Assembly: GCA_028285685.1 (NCBI GenBank)
Contig: JANQOR010000026.1
Coordinates: forward strand, 93,520-157,519
Length of the DNA: 64,000 nt
Direction: 5' to 3'
Source of the DNA: Cyclobacteriaceae bacterium
GTDB lineage: Bacteria; Bacteroidota; Bacteroidia; Cytophagales; Cyclobacteriaceae
Shown here piece after piece: positions 15,171 to 24,631 of the stretch; positions within the stretch are counted from its first letter, which is position 1; each line of letters begins with the position of its first letter. The translations under genes were made by a program, and so were the position numbers. A model generated the notes under the pieces. That model made no database searches and was not told where the DNA came from. It worked only from the letters and a program-made list of their open reading frames with translations.

Positions 15171-16484
15171 GTCCTTAATAAGTCGATTGGAAGAGGAATC
15201 CTTCCACTTGCCATCGATCTCATCTAACGAATGTTCTATTGCAAGAAAAGCATCACTTTTTTTCGAGTCAAAGTCTCCCATTCCTTCTGTTTCATACATT
15301 TCTAGCACTGTATGAAAGTCCATTTTGTTGATGTCAAAGCTCGGTTGATACGCTGGAGCATCGGATTCGACCTTTGTAATCAAATGAGATTTTTCCAACT
15401 CATGACAAATTTCTATGACGTACTTACGTGGAACATTGACAGAACCTGCAAGCTCCGATTGACTCATAGCTCCATTCTTACGTTCAAAATTTTTAACAAC
15501 TCTGTATAGGAGCAAAAGCATCAATTTCTTCTTATGGTTGAGGCTGATTTTTAGCTTATCCGTCTTCATGGCCCACTCGTTCACGTATTGAATCCCATAG
15601 GCGAACTCTGCACCAAAGAGAACGATCAGCCAACTTAACTGCAGCCAAATCAAAAAGAGGGGGAGTATTACAAGACTACCATAAATGGCGTTGTATCTTG
15701 AAAATGCAAACTGAAGATTAATAAATCCCCATTGCGTCAATTGATACAATGTGCCCGCCAATATTCCTGCAATCAGTGCCGGAAACAGTTTGACCCTTGT
15801 GTTGGGGAAAATCAGATACAGCAGTGTCAGGAGAAGCCAAATGAGAGTATACGGGAGAAGTTTTAGCAAGAAGAAAATCCCGGACTTCAAACGAGTGAGT
15901 ATTTCGAAATCTGCAACGAAGTTTTGTATTTGACTGGTAACGAAGACTGTGGCACTACTTGCTACGATCAGCAAGACCGGACCAAGCAATATCACAGCAA
16001 CATAATCAGAAATTTTTCGCTCCCACCTCCTACTCTTCTTGATGTCCCACATATCATTAAAAGCCGCTTCAATGTTCATCAAGAGTCTAACCACTGTGTA
16101 GATCAGGAACAGTAGCGAAATACCTGTTATCACGCCGCTGTTTGTGCCGCCAAGCATGTTTTGAGCCAGGGGTAGTATCTGCTTCAGGATTTCTTCTTGG
16201 CCCGACAGAAAATTAGAAAGTTGCTCTTCAATCAATTTCTCAATTCCAAAGCCCTTGCCTATGGCAAACAGCATAGCAACAACGGGGACGATCGAAAGCA
16301 TTGAGAAGTACGTCAGTGCAGAAGCCTTTTCGGTACACTTGTCATCGACAAACTCCTTGATTGCAATGATCCAAACCCGTATAAAACCATAACCAAATCT
16401 CCTTCCTCGAGGTAAAGATTTTAATTTCAACCGCCACAAATCGACCTCTACGAATTGGCGAAACTGATTAAGCCTTTTAATCAT
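15165..16484 (-). CDS. YihY/BrkB family inner-membrane protein
   Basis: 439 residues from the start at 16484 (MIKRLNQFRQF). An in-frame ATG at 16532 is rejected because the added codons would be made of an intrinsic terminator (16506-16529). Family hallmarks: KASALTYFSMLSIVPVVAML near the first helix, six membrane spans, a RRWERKISDY loop, FPNTRVKLFPALIAGILAG and the FSRYNAIYGSLVILP end of the domain. YihY proteins were once called ribonuclease BN but are membrane proteins of unclear, perhaps transport, function. A C-terminal cytoplasmic extension of about 140 residues contains a helix-turn-helix-like part (MSQSELAGSVNVPRKYVIEI). Confidence 0.88.
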   Translation of the reverse strand: MIKRLNQFRQFVEVDLWRLKLKSLPRGRRFGYGFIRVWIIAIKEFVDDKCTEKASALTYFSMLSIVPVVAMLFAIGKGFGIEKLIEEQLSNFLSGQEEILKQILPLAQNMLGGTNSGVITGISLLFLIYTVVRLLMNIEAAFNDMWDIKKSRRWERKISDYVAVILLGPVLLIVASSATVFVTSQIQNFVADFEILTRLKSGIFFLLKLLPYTLIWLLLTLLYLIFPNTRVKLFPALIAGILAGTLYQLTQWGFINLQFAFSRYNAIYGSLVILPLFLIWLQLSWLIVLFGAEFAYGIQYVNEWAMKTDKLKISLNHKKKLMLLLLYRVVKNFERKNGAMSQSELAGSVNVPRKYVIEICHELEKSHLITKVESDAPAYQPSFDINKMDFHTVLEMYETEGMGDFDSKKSDAFLAIEHSLDEIDGKWKDSSSNRLIKDL

Positions 16485-16505
16485 AGCGGCGGAAAGATAA
16501 AAAAG

Positions 16506-16529
16506 AAAAAGAGGCCAATGCCTCTTTTT
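16506..16529 (-). terminator. Intrinsic terminator after the metallophosphoesterase gene
   Basis: A perfect hairpin: AAAAAGAGGC, loop CAAT, GCCTCTTTTT, followed on the minus strand by a further T run. It lies 87 bp after the stop of the metallophosphoesterase gene and 22 bp before the YihY start. Confidence 0.85.
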
Positions 16530-16615
16530 CACCTAATCACCTGTAAAAATCACCTATCAACCTATGACATGAAGATTTATTACAGGTATAACATTCCGTT
16601 ATCCAAATACCCTAC

Positions 16616-17848
16616 CTAAACTGATTTTAATTCTAAAACTGTAATCTCCGGAAGAATTCCAATGCGACCTGGGTACCCTATAAATCCATAACCTCGGTTG
16701 ACATACAAGTATTGATCACCTTCTTTATGGAGGTCTGACCATTGTTTGTATCGGTACTGCGCTGGGCTCCATTTAAAGTTCCCAAATTCAACCCCAAACT
16801 GAAAGCCATGCGTGTGGCCTGCCAGCATCAGGTCAATATCTGGATAGTCCGGTCGAATCTGTGCATCCCAGTGACTTGGATCATGAGACAACAAAATTTT
16901 AAAAGGGTGGTCTTCGACTCCCAGTACGGTTTGCTCTATATTCCCATATTTGGAGAATCGCCCAGCTCCCCAATTTTCACAACCCAAAACAGCAAGCTCT
17001 TCCCCATCAACCTTTAAGATTCTATTTTCGTTCAGCAGCAGGTCCCATTGCATATAACCATGCATTTCGTGAAGGTCCTGAATGTCTTTGGCTTTGGCCT
17101 GTTGAGATGGCCAGCTAGTGTAATCTCCATAGTCATGATTTCCCATGATGGAGAATTTACCCATAGGAGCCTTCACTTTTTTGAAGATGTCTAAGTAGTC
17201 CTTGGCTTCCTCACTCCTATTGTTAACCAAGTCACCTGTGAAAAAAAACAAGTCGGGTTTCTCTGCATTGAGCATGTCAATTCCACCTTCCACCGCCGTT
17301 TTATTAAAGAAGCTTCCAGTATGAATATCTGAAATTTGAACTACCCTTAACCCATCAAAAGCCTTTGGCAAATTAGGTGACTGAATAAGTCTTCTGCGCA
17401 CCCGATAATCATGTGCTCCGGAAATAACGCCGAAACTCATTGCAGCGATCGGTACAGCCCCTGCTATCATTGCAGATTTTGCCATGAAATCAGATCTGGA
17501 GGTCGAAAACTTGTCTGTAGGGGATGGAAATAAGTTGACTACCCAAGTAAAGCCACGTCTCAAATCATCAATCAGCAAGAAAATTGATGCCAAGACTTTC
17601 CCCATGAATAGAATGAAAAAAAAAGTAGTAATGTATAGTCGTAGGTTCTTGAAAACCTTCGGATCAATTCTAGTGTACATCAGCACACCGGCCACAGCCA
17701 GGATGCTAACCACCCAATAAGCAACCATAACAACTCTTCGAACCCATGGAGTCGCACCATCCAGTAGTGATCTAACTACCACAAAAATGTAGACATCAAG
17801 TGCAAAGTAGATAGTCAGTAGAAAGACGATAAAATAGATTCTGCTCAT
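16616..17848 (-). CDS. Membrane-anchored metallophosphoesterase
   Basis: 410 residues. Four hydrophobic segments in the first 140 residues (about 3-26, 38-57, 72-93, 124-144), then a calcineurin-like phosphoesterase domain on the outer face with all metal motifs: ISDIHTG near 172, FTGDLVNN near 203, MGNHDYGD near 236, LLSHDPSHW and AGHTHGFQFG toward the end. This is the YaeI/YkuE-like class, of which some members hydrolyse UDP-diacylglucosamine or other phosphoesters; the substrate here is open. An RND-gene terminator precedes the start and an own terminator follows, so it is a single-gene unit. Confidence 0.88.
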   Translation of the reverse strand: MSRIYFIVFLLTIYFALDVYIFVVVRSLLDGATPWVRRVVMVAYWVVSILAVAGVLMYTRIDPKVFKNLRLYITTFFFILFMGKVLASIFLLIDDLRRGFTWVVNLFPSPTDKFSTSRSDFMAKSAMIAGAVPIAAMSFGVISGAHDYRVRRRLIQSPNLPKAFDGLRVVQISDIHTGSFFNKTAVEGGIDMLNAEKPDLFFFTGDLVNNRSEEAKDYLDIFKKVKAPMGKFSIMGNHDYGDYTSWPSQQAKAKDIQDLHEMHGYMQWDLLLNENRILKVDGEELAVLGCENWGAGRFSKYGNIEQTVLGVEDHPFKILLSHDPSHWDAQIRPDYPDIDLMLAGHTHGFQFGVEFGNFKWSPAQYRYKQWSDLHKEGDQYLYVNRGYGFIGYPGRIGILPEITVLELKSV

Positions 17849-17858
17849 AAACTAAAAA

Positions 17859-17884
17859 AACTCTCCCGCTAGCACGAGAGAGTT
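17859..17884 (-). terminator. Intrinsic terminator after the RND efflux operon
   Basis: On the minus strand the arms AACTCTC and GAGAGTT (17878-17884 and 17859-17865) close a 12-nt loop and run directly into seven T (bases 17854-17860). It ends the efflux operon six bases after its stop and just before the metallophosphoesterase start. Confidence 0.75.
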
Positions 17885-17889
17885 ATATG

Positions 17890-20800
17890 TTAACTTAAAC
17901 CTAACCGACGGTTAACTCTTGCAAAGAACAAGTACATAACCGGTACAATCACTAACGTCAGAAAGGTGGCAAAGGTTAGCCCAAAGATGATGGTCCATGA
18001 CATTGGTCCCCAGAAAATAACATTATCCCCACCAAGGTAAAAGTCGGCATTGTAGCTTCCAAAAAACCGCACAAAATCAATATTGATCCCTACAGCAAGG
18101 GGAATCAATCCCAGGATCGTCGTGATTGCGGTAAGCAGAACCGGACGTAATCTCGTTTTTCCTGCCGTGATGATGGCGTTGATAATTTCATCGAAAGGAA
18201 GCACATCATTTCCCAGCTCAACTCTCTTTCTTTTTCGACTCAGTTCGATGAAGTCGATCAGCACAATTGCATTATTGACCACAATTCCTGCTAGAGAAAT
18301 AATTCCGATCATTGTCATGATAACCACAAAATCCATTTGGAAGATGACAAGTCCAAGGAATACGCCAATCGTACTTAGCAATACCGACATCATGATGATA
18401 AATGGCGCAGTCACCTTGTTGAATTGAGAAACAATGATCAGGAAGATCATGAAGACAGCTATCATCAATGCTTTACTTAAAAAGGCCATTTCCTGTGCTT
18501 GTTTTTCCTGCTCTCCGCCGAATTTGAAGCTGTATCCTGCAGGCATTTTGTACTCTTCGAGCAGCGTCTTAATCTCATTATTGATAGCTGTTGCATTTGC
18601 ACCACTTTCCACGTTCGAACTTAACGTAACGATCCGATCGAGATCTTTTCTTCGAATAGAGCCATACGTAGAGCTGAGCTCTGCTTTAGCTACCGAGGAA
18701 ATAGGCACCTGATGGATCTTTCCACTTGATTGATTCCTAAAAGTGATACTTCTGTTCATCAATGCATCCAGGTTGTATCGATAGTCGTCCTTTAATCGTA
18801 GTTGGATCTCGTAATCGTCTTCGCCGTCTTTGAATGTTGAAATTTCCTTACCAAATAGAGCCGTTCGTGTCTCGCTGGCGATTTGCCCAGTACTCAAACC
18901 AAACCTTCTCGCCTTTTCCCGATCAATATCTACAATCAATTCAGGTTTACCCGTTTCTATATCCAACTTCAGCTTCTCAATGCCCTGAATCCCTGATTGA
19001 TTAATCAGTTTTTTCATATCCTCCGCTATACCAATCAGCGTGGGGAGCTCCTCTCCTACAATTTCAATGCTTATAGGTTTACCTGCGGGTGGTCCATCAG
19101 CATTTTTGTCAACGGTGACTGTAACACCAGGAAAACCTTTTACTTCGCTACGTATCTCCTCCATTACGTCCGTCGTATTGATGCCGTCTCGGTCCTTAAA
19201 CTCGACAAAATTCACAGTAATCCTTGCCTTATTCGGCGTATCAGATTGACCGAATGCAGATGGATCATTGGGATCGGCTGCTCCTTGTCCAACGTTGGAA
19301 GTGATTGATTCTACAATGTTGTCATAGGGTTTCATGAGTTCAATTACTCGTCCCTCCACCTCCGATGCAAACTCGTTTGTTTTTTCAACATCAGTTCCGA
19401 GCGGGAACTCAATAAATACATTCACGTATTTCGGCACGTTTACTGGAAAATATTGAACGGATGGTGGGAAAACCATCATCAAGATCATGGAGAAGAAGAG
19501 CAGTCCAACTGTACCCCAGAAAAAGAGGTAAGGACGCAAACCTGCTAACGCAAACTGCAGAATTCTGCTATATAGATTTTCCAACCATGGCAAAAATGAA
19601 CTCTGAAATCTATTGGACAGCGGGCTTAAGACGTAGACATTCACCGCTACCAGCAATCCAAAAACTACCGCAAGGTTGCCCGGAGCAGTAGCACCAATAG
19701 CCAAGAACAAAACTCCGAGCCCTATGGAAATAGCAACCATTCGAAGCACCTTTTTGTTATCAATCTCACCCGATGATCCGACTTTCATAAATGATGAAAT
19801 CAAGACCGGGTTTATAACAAGGGCAACGAATAACGATGATCCCAATGTTACCATCAAAGTGATAGGAAGGAATTTCATAAACTCTCCCATCAGTCCCGGC
19901 CAAAAGGCTAATGGCAAAAATGCCGCCAATGTGGTGGCAGTAGAGGCAATGATTGGTAACGCCACCTCGCCTACTCCACGTTTCGTAGCCTCGAAGGGAG
20001 ATAGCCCTTCCTCCATAAGTCGATAGACGTTCTCGACAACCACGATACCATTATCAACCAGCATCCCCAGCGCCATGATCAGGGAGAAAAGCACCATCAT
20101 ATTAATAGTAACACCAAACATTCCTAAGATCATGAATGCCATAAACATGGACAATGGAATAGCAATTCCTACGAAGAGGGCGTTACGAGTCCCTAGAAAA
20201 AACAGTAGAACCAGCACAACCAGGATCACCCCTGAGATGATGTTGTTTTCCAAGCTGGAAACCAGGTCCCTGGTTTGCTGCGATTGATCGTTCGTGATCG
20301 TAATTCGGAGATTCTCGGGAAATATATTTTCCTTGGCATGATCTAAGATTGCGTTGATCTTATCGGTTGCAATGAGCAGGTTTTCTCCACTTCGCTTGAC
20401 AACATCCAACATCACAACCGGGTCACTTTGCAATCTGGCGTAGTTTTGTTTCTCCTTGTATCCGAATTCTACCTCAGCAACATCCTTTAGGTAAACGATG
20501 TTGCCCTCCTCACTCTTAACAACGACATCCAGGATATCAGAAGGTTTGTCAAATTCTCCAACCACACGGATTGAACGTCGGACATCTCCTTCTTTGATGT
20601 TCCCGCCAGACATTGTCATATTTTCAAAACCAATCGCATCCTCGATATCTTGAAAACTCAACTCACGTGCTTCCATTTGGTATGGGTCAGCATTGATCCG
20701 AACTTCTTTCTCATCGACTCCGCGGATCTCGACTTTTGAGATTTCCGAGATCTTTTCGATTTCATCTTCAAGATATTCAGCATAGTCGTTCAACTCCTCA

Positions 20801-21285
20801 ATACTGAAATTACCCGATAGGTTAATATTCAAAACTGGAAACTCCGAGAAATTCATCTCGAAGACGTTTGGATCAGCTTCAAGATCAGTAGGCAACTCGG
20901 GTTTAGCTCTATCCACTGCGTCCTTGACTTTTGTAAGAGCGTCTTCAATAATGACATCAGGTGTAAATTCAACAATGATGGTTGAATAGTCCTGGACAGA
21001 TGTTGACTTGATATTGTCCACATCTGTAATCGTATTCAGCTCCTTCTCAATCGGTCTTGTTATCAGATTTTCTATATCTACCGGTGAGTTACCAGGATGC
21101 GGAGTTCCAACATAAACGATTGGTTGTTTGATCTCCGGAAAACTTTCCTTTGGCAGGCCGATGTACGTTGAAATCCCTGCGATTACAACAAGTACGGTCA
21201 AGACAAAAACGGTCGTTTTGTTTTTCAGTGAAAGCGTGGTAAGCCCAAACTGCTTATCCACTTTTCTATTTTCTTGCTTTTCCAC
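17890..21285 (-). CDS. RND efflux transporter, inner-membrane permease
   Basis: 1131 residues, the size of HAE1/AcrB-type pumps that export drugs or hydrophobic compounds by proton antiport. Seen: TM1 near 27-43, the VGTPHPGNSPVDIENLITRP porter start, TM helices 2-6 after residue 350, LGMLVDNGIVVVENVYR with D411-N412 in TM4 (AcrB has two aspartates here), and the second helix set from about 960 with FKVTAPFIIMM-like and GIVVNNAIVLIDFI segments (the first written approximately; real text is FNKVTAPFIIMM). It is the last gene of a tetR-tolC-adaptor-RND operon and is closed by a terminator. The substrate is unknown. Confidence 0.92.
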   Translation of the reverse strand: MEKQENRKVDKQFGLTTLSLKNKTTVFVLTVLVVIAGISTYIGLPKESFPEIKQPIVYVGTPHPGNSPVDIENLITRPIEKELNTITDVDNIKSTSVQDYSTIIVEFTPDVIIEDALTKVKDAVDRAKPELPTDLEADPNVFEMNFSEFPVLNINLSGNFSIEELNDYAEYLEDEIEKISEISKVEIRGVDEKEVRINADPYQMEARELSFQDIEDAIGFENMTMSGGNIKEGDVRRSIRVVGEFDKPSDILDVVVKSEEGNIVYLKDVAEVEFGYKEKQNYARLQSDPVVMLDVVKRSGENLLIATDKINAILDHAKENIFPENLRITITNDQSQQTRDLVSSLENNIISGVILVVLVLLFFLGTRNALFVGIAIPLSMFMAFMILGMFGVTINMMVLFSLIMALGMLVDNGIVVVENVYRLMEEGLSPFEATKRGVGEVALPIIASTATTLAAFLPLAFWPGLMGEFMKFLPITLMVTLGSSLFVALVINPVLISSFMKVGSSGEIDNKKVLRMVAISIGLGVLFLAIGATAPGNLAVVFGLLVAVNVYVLSPLSNRFQSSFLPWLENLYSRILQFALAGLRPYLFFWGTVGLLFFSMILMMVFPPSVQYFPVNVPKYVNVFIEFPLGTDVEKTNEFASEVEGRVIELMKPYDNIVESITSNVGQGAADPNDPSAFGQSDTPNKARITVNFVEFKDRDGINTTDVMEEIRSEVKGFPGVTVTVDKNADGPPAGKPISIEIVGEELPTLIGIAEDMKKLINQSGIQGIEKLKLDIETGKPELIVDIDREKARRFGLSTGQIASETRTALFGKEISTFKDGEDDYEIQLRLKDDYRYNLDALMNRSITFRNQSSGKIHQVPISSVAKAELSSTYGSIRRKDLDRIVTLSSNVESGANATAINNEIKTLLEEYKMPAGYSFKFGGEQEKQAQEMAFLSKALMIAVFMIFLIIVSQFNKVTAPFIIMMSVLLSTIGVFLGLVIFQMDFVVIMTMIGIISLAGIVVNNAIVLIDFIELSRKRKRVELGNDVLPFDEIINAIITAGKTRLRPVLLTAITTILGLIPLAVGINIDFVRFFGSYNADFYLGGDNVIFWGPMSWTIIFGLTFATFLTLVIVPVMYLFFARVNRRLGLS

Positions 21286-21310
21286 TTTAAGTAATGGTTA
21301 GTTTTTTTGA

Positions 21311-22465
21311 TTAAATACCAGCGGAGGAAAGTTGCACTTCTGCACCGTCCGCCACATCTCTATAACCACCCGAAATGATTTCCGTGCCTTCTTCAAGTCC
21401 TGACAATATTTCAGTTTTGTTATCAAAAGATTTTCCGACAGTTACTTGAACCTTCATCGCTTTCGCCTCTGTTCCGGATCGACTTACTGTATAAACAAAC
21501 TGTCCTTTATCATCAGTCAAAATAACATTTGTGGGAACAGTGATGGCGTCATCAACCTCATAGTCAGTTAAGGAGAGAATTGTTACCTGATTTGGTCGGT
21601 ACTCAAAGTCTTCTGTCTTAGGTAATGAAATCTCAACATTGAACGTTCTGTTTTGATCGTTGATAACACGACCGACAGCCACGATTTTTGACTTGAACTC
21701 CTTGTCTTGAACTGGAAACCGAACACTAACTATGTCTCCTTTTTCAAAAGTGCCAAGAAACGCCTCCGACACGTCCGTCTTTATGTACATGTTTTGATTG
21801 TTCACAATTTGAGCCAATGGAAGTCCTGGCTGAGCCATTTCTCCAACCTTCCCATACACCGCATCAATCGTTCCGGAGAAAGGTGCTCTAACGTGTGATT
21901 GAGCCAATTGTGCATTTAATGTGGCTAATCTTCTCTCCAGGGCCTCCTTGTTTGCCTTTGCCTGCAAATACTGAATCTCTGTGCCGATATTTTTCTCCCA
22001 CAACTTTGACTGCCGATCGAAGACGGCAGTGGCTAAGTCAAGATTCGTTTGCACCTCTGATATATTGTTGGCCAGTATATCTGCATCTAGCTGAAACAAT
22101 AATGTACCGGTCTTTACATATTGACCTTCAGATACATGAACTTTTTCTATACGTCCCATCGCTTCCGAACTGATAGTGACATTGTTTCTAGACGCAACTG
22201 ATCCCCTTGATTCGATCATGTGCATAAATGGTCCCTTGGCAAGCTTTTCAGACGAAACAAGTGTAAGCTTTTTGTTTGCAAGAGCTTCAGGGTCCAACTT
22301 CGAAATTTCGGATTCCAATGAACTGATTTTTGCATTCAATTCAATCGATTCTGCCTTAAGCAATTCCAGTTCCGCTTTCATAGCTTCAAGACCTTCTGGC
22401 TGGGAACCGCACGCTGCCAGAACGAGAACGGTGAGTGATAGTAGTATGTGATTGATCTTTTTCAT
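21311..22465 (-). CDS. RND efflux periplasmic adaptor lipoprotein
   Basis: 384 residues. Start 22465 (MKKINHILLSLTVLVLAAC) gives a lipoprotein signal with Cys at 19; an ATG nine codons earlier lies before the tolC stop and only adds a poor leader. After a coiled coil (residues 30-60) come the membrane-fusion features: RIEKVHVSEGQYVKTGTLLF (lipoyl half), a helical hairpin around 135-175, VRAPFSGTIDAVYGKVGEMA (second lipoyl half) and beta-barrel/membrane-proximal domains. It links the RND pump to the TolC channel encoded upstream, 4 bp away. Confidence 0.92.
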   Translation of the reverse strand: MKKINHILLSLTVLVLAACGSQPEGLEAMKAELELLKAESIELNAKISSLESEISKLDPEALANKKLTLVSSEKLAKGPFMHMIESRGSVASRNNVTISSEAMGRIEKVHVSEGQYVKTGTLLFQLDADILANNISEVQTNLDLATAVFDRQSKLWEKNIGTEIQYLQAKANKEALERRLATLNAQLAQSHVRAPFSGTIDAVYGKVGEMAQPGLPLAQIVNNQNMYIKTDVSEAFLGTFEKGDIVSVRFPVQDKEFKSKIVAVGRVINDQNRTFNVEISLPKTEDFEYRPNQVTILSLTDYEVDDAITVPTNVILTDDKGQFVYTVSRSGTEAKAMKVQVTVGKSFDNKTEILSGLEEGTEIISGGYRDVADGAEVQLSSAGI

Positions 22466-22469
22466 GATC

Positions 22470-23861
22470 TTAGTTATTATAAAGTATTCCAAGTGCTTTT
22501 TTTAGTTCTATCTGGGCTGTAGCAGCCTCATAAAGTGCATTTAAGTAATTTGTTTGAGCCTCTTTAAATTCTGTGTTGGCCTGAACTACCTCCAGGTTGG
22601 ATCCAAGTCCTTCCTGGTATTTGATCTTTGAAACAGTGTAGACTTCCTCGGCAAGTGTCACATTCTCGCTCTCGGATTCTACAGATCTGATCGAGTTGTT
22701 GACATTGATTTCAGCTTCCAGAATCTCACGATTTACATTATTTCTAAGCTGACTTATGTTTTGATCTATTTGCATCATCTGGATCTTGTTCCGCTGGATC
22801 AGGCTTCTTTTGGATAGCCCATCAAAAATCGGGATGGAGAGATTCACTCCAAGGTTGCTATATCTAAACCATGTTTGGCTATCAAAGCTAGTTAGATCTC
22901 CAAATGAATTCGTACCGGAAGTCCATCCAAGATTGTAGCTCGCATACAGATTGGGAACATATTGAGACTGAAAATTCTTCACATTCAGATCCAGTAATTC
23001 CTTGTTTGTCTGAAGCACACCGTACTCAGGTCTTTTCTGAAGCGCTCCTTCTCTATTGATTTCAATAGGCGTTAGGCTAACTGTCGACAAGTCTCCAGAA
23101 AGAACAAGCGGAGTTTCAACAGGCATTCCCATCTGCATCTTAAGAATGTTCATAGAGGTAACAAGCAATTCTGTGTTGTTTTTGAGGCTGGTTTTCAAAT
23201 TGTTGTGCTGGATCTTGATCCTTGAAACATCAATTTTCTCAGCAAATCCATTCTCGTACATCGCACTTGTCTCCGTGAGAAGTGTATCTATTGTGGAAAA
23301 ATTTCGCCCAATAAATTCAAGGTTCTCCCTAGTGATCAGTACGAGGTAGTAAGCTTTAGAAACCGCTTCAACAATTTCTACTTTGGTCTGATTTTCCTGA
23401 CGTTGACTTAGGAGCTTAACCGTTCTTGCAGCTTTCAATCCAACAAAGTAGGAACCATCAAACAGCAATTGTCGAGCAGTAAAACCTGCTTGCCCCGTAT
23501 AATTGGTTCCAAAGGCCGCAGGAAATGTCTGTAGCTCACCTGGTTCAGAACCATCCGGCAACAAACTTTCTTCAACCAACACTCCATACACTGCGGGTGA
23601 GATGAAGTCCTGGATAAAGCTTGTTTGAATCTTAAAATTTCTAGTAATTCCGACAGTACCATCAACCTGGGGTAGTCCCCTGGCCAATGTCTCATTTATT
23701 TGCGTTACTGCTATATTATTCTCAAGTTTCGCGATTTGAAGATTTTCGTTGTTTTCCAACGCGTAATTGACACAATCTTCGAGCGAGAATCTTGTTTCTT
23801 GCTGCGCCTCTGCTCTGAGCAGAGTGGTGGCAATCATTAATAGTATAAAAATACCTCTCAT
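22470..23861 (-). CDS. TolC-family outer-membrane efflux channel
   Basis: 463 residues with a signal peptide (MRGIFILLMIATTLLRAEAQ). Two repeats of the outer-membrane efflux protein domain: SLEDCVNYALENNENLQIAKL at the start, long helices around 170-250, YGVLQTNKELLDLNVKNFQS at the second repeat, FDGLSKRSLIQRNKIQM, and a final helical region ending ALYEAATAQIELKKALG. It starts one base after the tetR-like gene stop, confirming one operon. Role: outer-membrane exit duct of the tripartite pump. Confidence 0.92.
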   Translation of the reverse strand: MRGIFILLMIATTLLRAEAQQETRFSLEDCVNYALENNENLQIAKLENNIAVTQINETLARGLPQVDGTVGITRNFKIQTSFIQDFISPAVYGVLVEESLLPDGSEPGELQTFPAAFGTNYTGQAGFTARQLLFDGSYFVGLKAARTVKLLSQRQENQTKVEIVEAVSKAYYLVLITRENLEFIGRNFSTIDTLLTETSAMYENGFAEKIDVSRIKIQHNNLKTSLKNNTELLVTSMNILKMQMGMPVETPLVLSGDLSTVSLTPIEINREGALQKRPEYGVLQTNKELLDLNVKNFQSQYVPNLYASYNLGWTSGTNSFGDLTSFDSQTWFRYSNLGVNLSIPIFDGLSKRSLIQRNKIQMMQIDQNISQLRNNVNREILEAEINVNNSIRSVESESENVTLAEEVYTVSKIKYQEGLGSNLEVVQANTEFKEAQTNYLNALYEAATAQIELKKALGILYNN

Positions 23862-23862
23862 A

Positions 23863-24486
23863 TTAGAGTGCGTGATTTAAGGTTTCGGATTGTAGATGCT
23901 CTTCATATTTCTCTCTCCCAGCCTTGGTTAGCAGGCCATGAATGAAATGGTCAAGAATTTGCAGTTGAACTTGCGTGAAATCAAACTCTTTCTGCGGGAA
24001 GATCTTGGTGTTAAAGGCTAATTGAACCTGCTCTACTCGCAGGATTGAAAGAATCTTCGGATCAATCTCAGATCTGAAGTAACCCTCATCAATACCTCTT
24101 CTAATGTTTCGCTCTATGTAACCTCTAACCGTAGTGTTCTTAAAATTCATGTAGTGCCCCCATGCTTCGGCATGATACTTCTGCATGTCAAAAAGCAACG
24201 AAGGGTTCATTTTGAAGACATGTTTTCTAAGACAAAGTGTCACCAGAAAAATCTCATGAATCGCATCCTGAGAAATCTCCTCGATCTCCAGAAATTCCTC
24301 AGTTTCTTTATTTAAGTGATGGAGGGCAACTTCTGTGACCAGTTTGTCTTTGTTGTCGAAATACTGATACAAGGTTTTTTTGGACATCGATGCCTGACGG
24401 GCAACATCGTCCATCGTTACACTCCTGACGCCAAACTGAATAAACAGTTCTTCAGCGTCATGTATTATTTTTTCCTTTATTTCCAA
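23863..24486 (-). CDS. TetR-family repressor of the efflux operon
   Basis: 207 residues. N-terminal TetR helix-turn-helix: EKIIHDAEELFIQFGVRSVT, MDDVARQASMSKKTLYQYF, DNKDKLVTEV. The C-terminal ligand domain is not distinctive. As first gene of the efflux operon it most likely represses its own transcription and is released by a pump substrate or membrane stress (inference from family and position). A candidate palindromic operator lies at 24509-24536, just upstream of the start. Confidence 0.92.
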   Translation of the reverse strand: MEIKEKIIHDAEELFIQFGVRSVTMDDVARQASMSKKTLYQYFDNKDKLVTEVALHHLNKETEEFLEIEEISQDAIHEIFLVTLCLRKHVFKMNPSLLFDMQKYHAEAWGHYMNFKNTTVRGYIERNIRRGIDEGYFRSEIDPKILSILRVEQVQLAFNTKIFPQKEFDFTQVQLQILDHFIHGLLTKAGREKYEEHLQSETLNHAL

Positions 24487-24508
24487 TTTTAACGTCTAAT
24501 AAAACTTA

Positions 24509-24536
24509 GGAAACTTTAAGAATTCCAATAGTTTCC
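24509..24536. promoter_or_regulatory. Candidate TetR operator palindrome
   Basis: A 28-bp dyad, GGAAACTTTAAGAA facing TTCCAATAGTTTCC, with 11 of 14 pairs matching (outer seven bases GGAAACT/AGTTTCC perfect). It ends 23 bp before the tetR start codon, the usual place for an autoregulatory TetR operator. Confidence 0.45.
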
Positions 24537-24631
24537 ACGGTGTAAAGCAACGAACCTTTTATGAATTGGTTGGATTTTTTTCACTTTTTTTAGGGAGCCG
24601 CAATTGACGTATTCAAAATAAAAATGGTGAA

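Noticed and set aside
15165-16484. Ribonuclease BN
   Set aside because: The old family name is wrong for YihY; the protein is a multi-span membrane protein without nuclease motifs.
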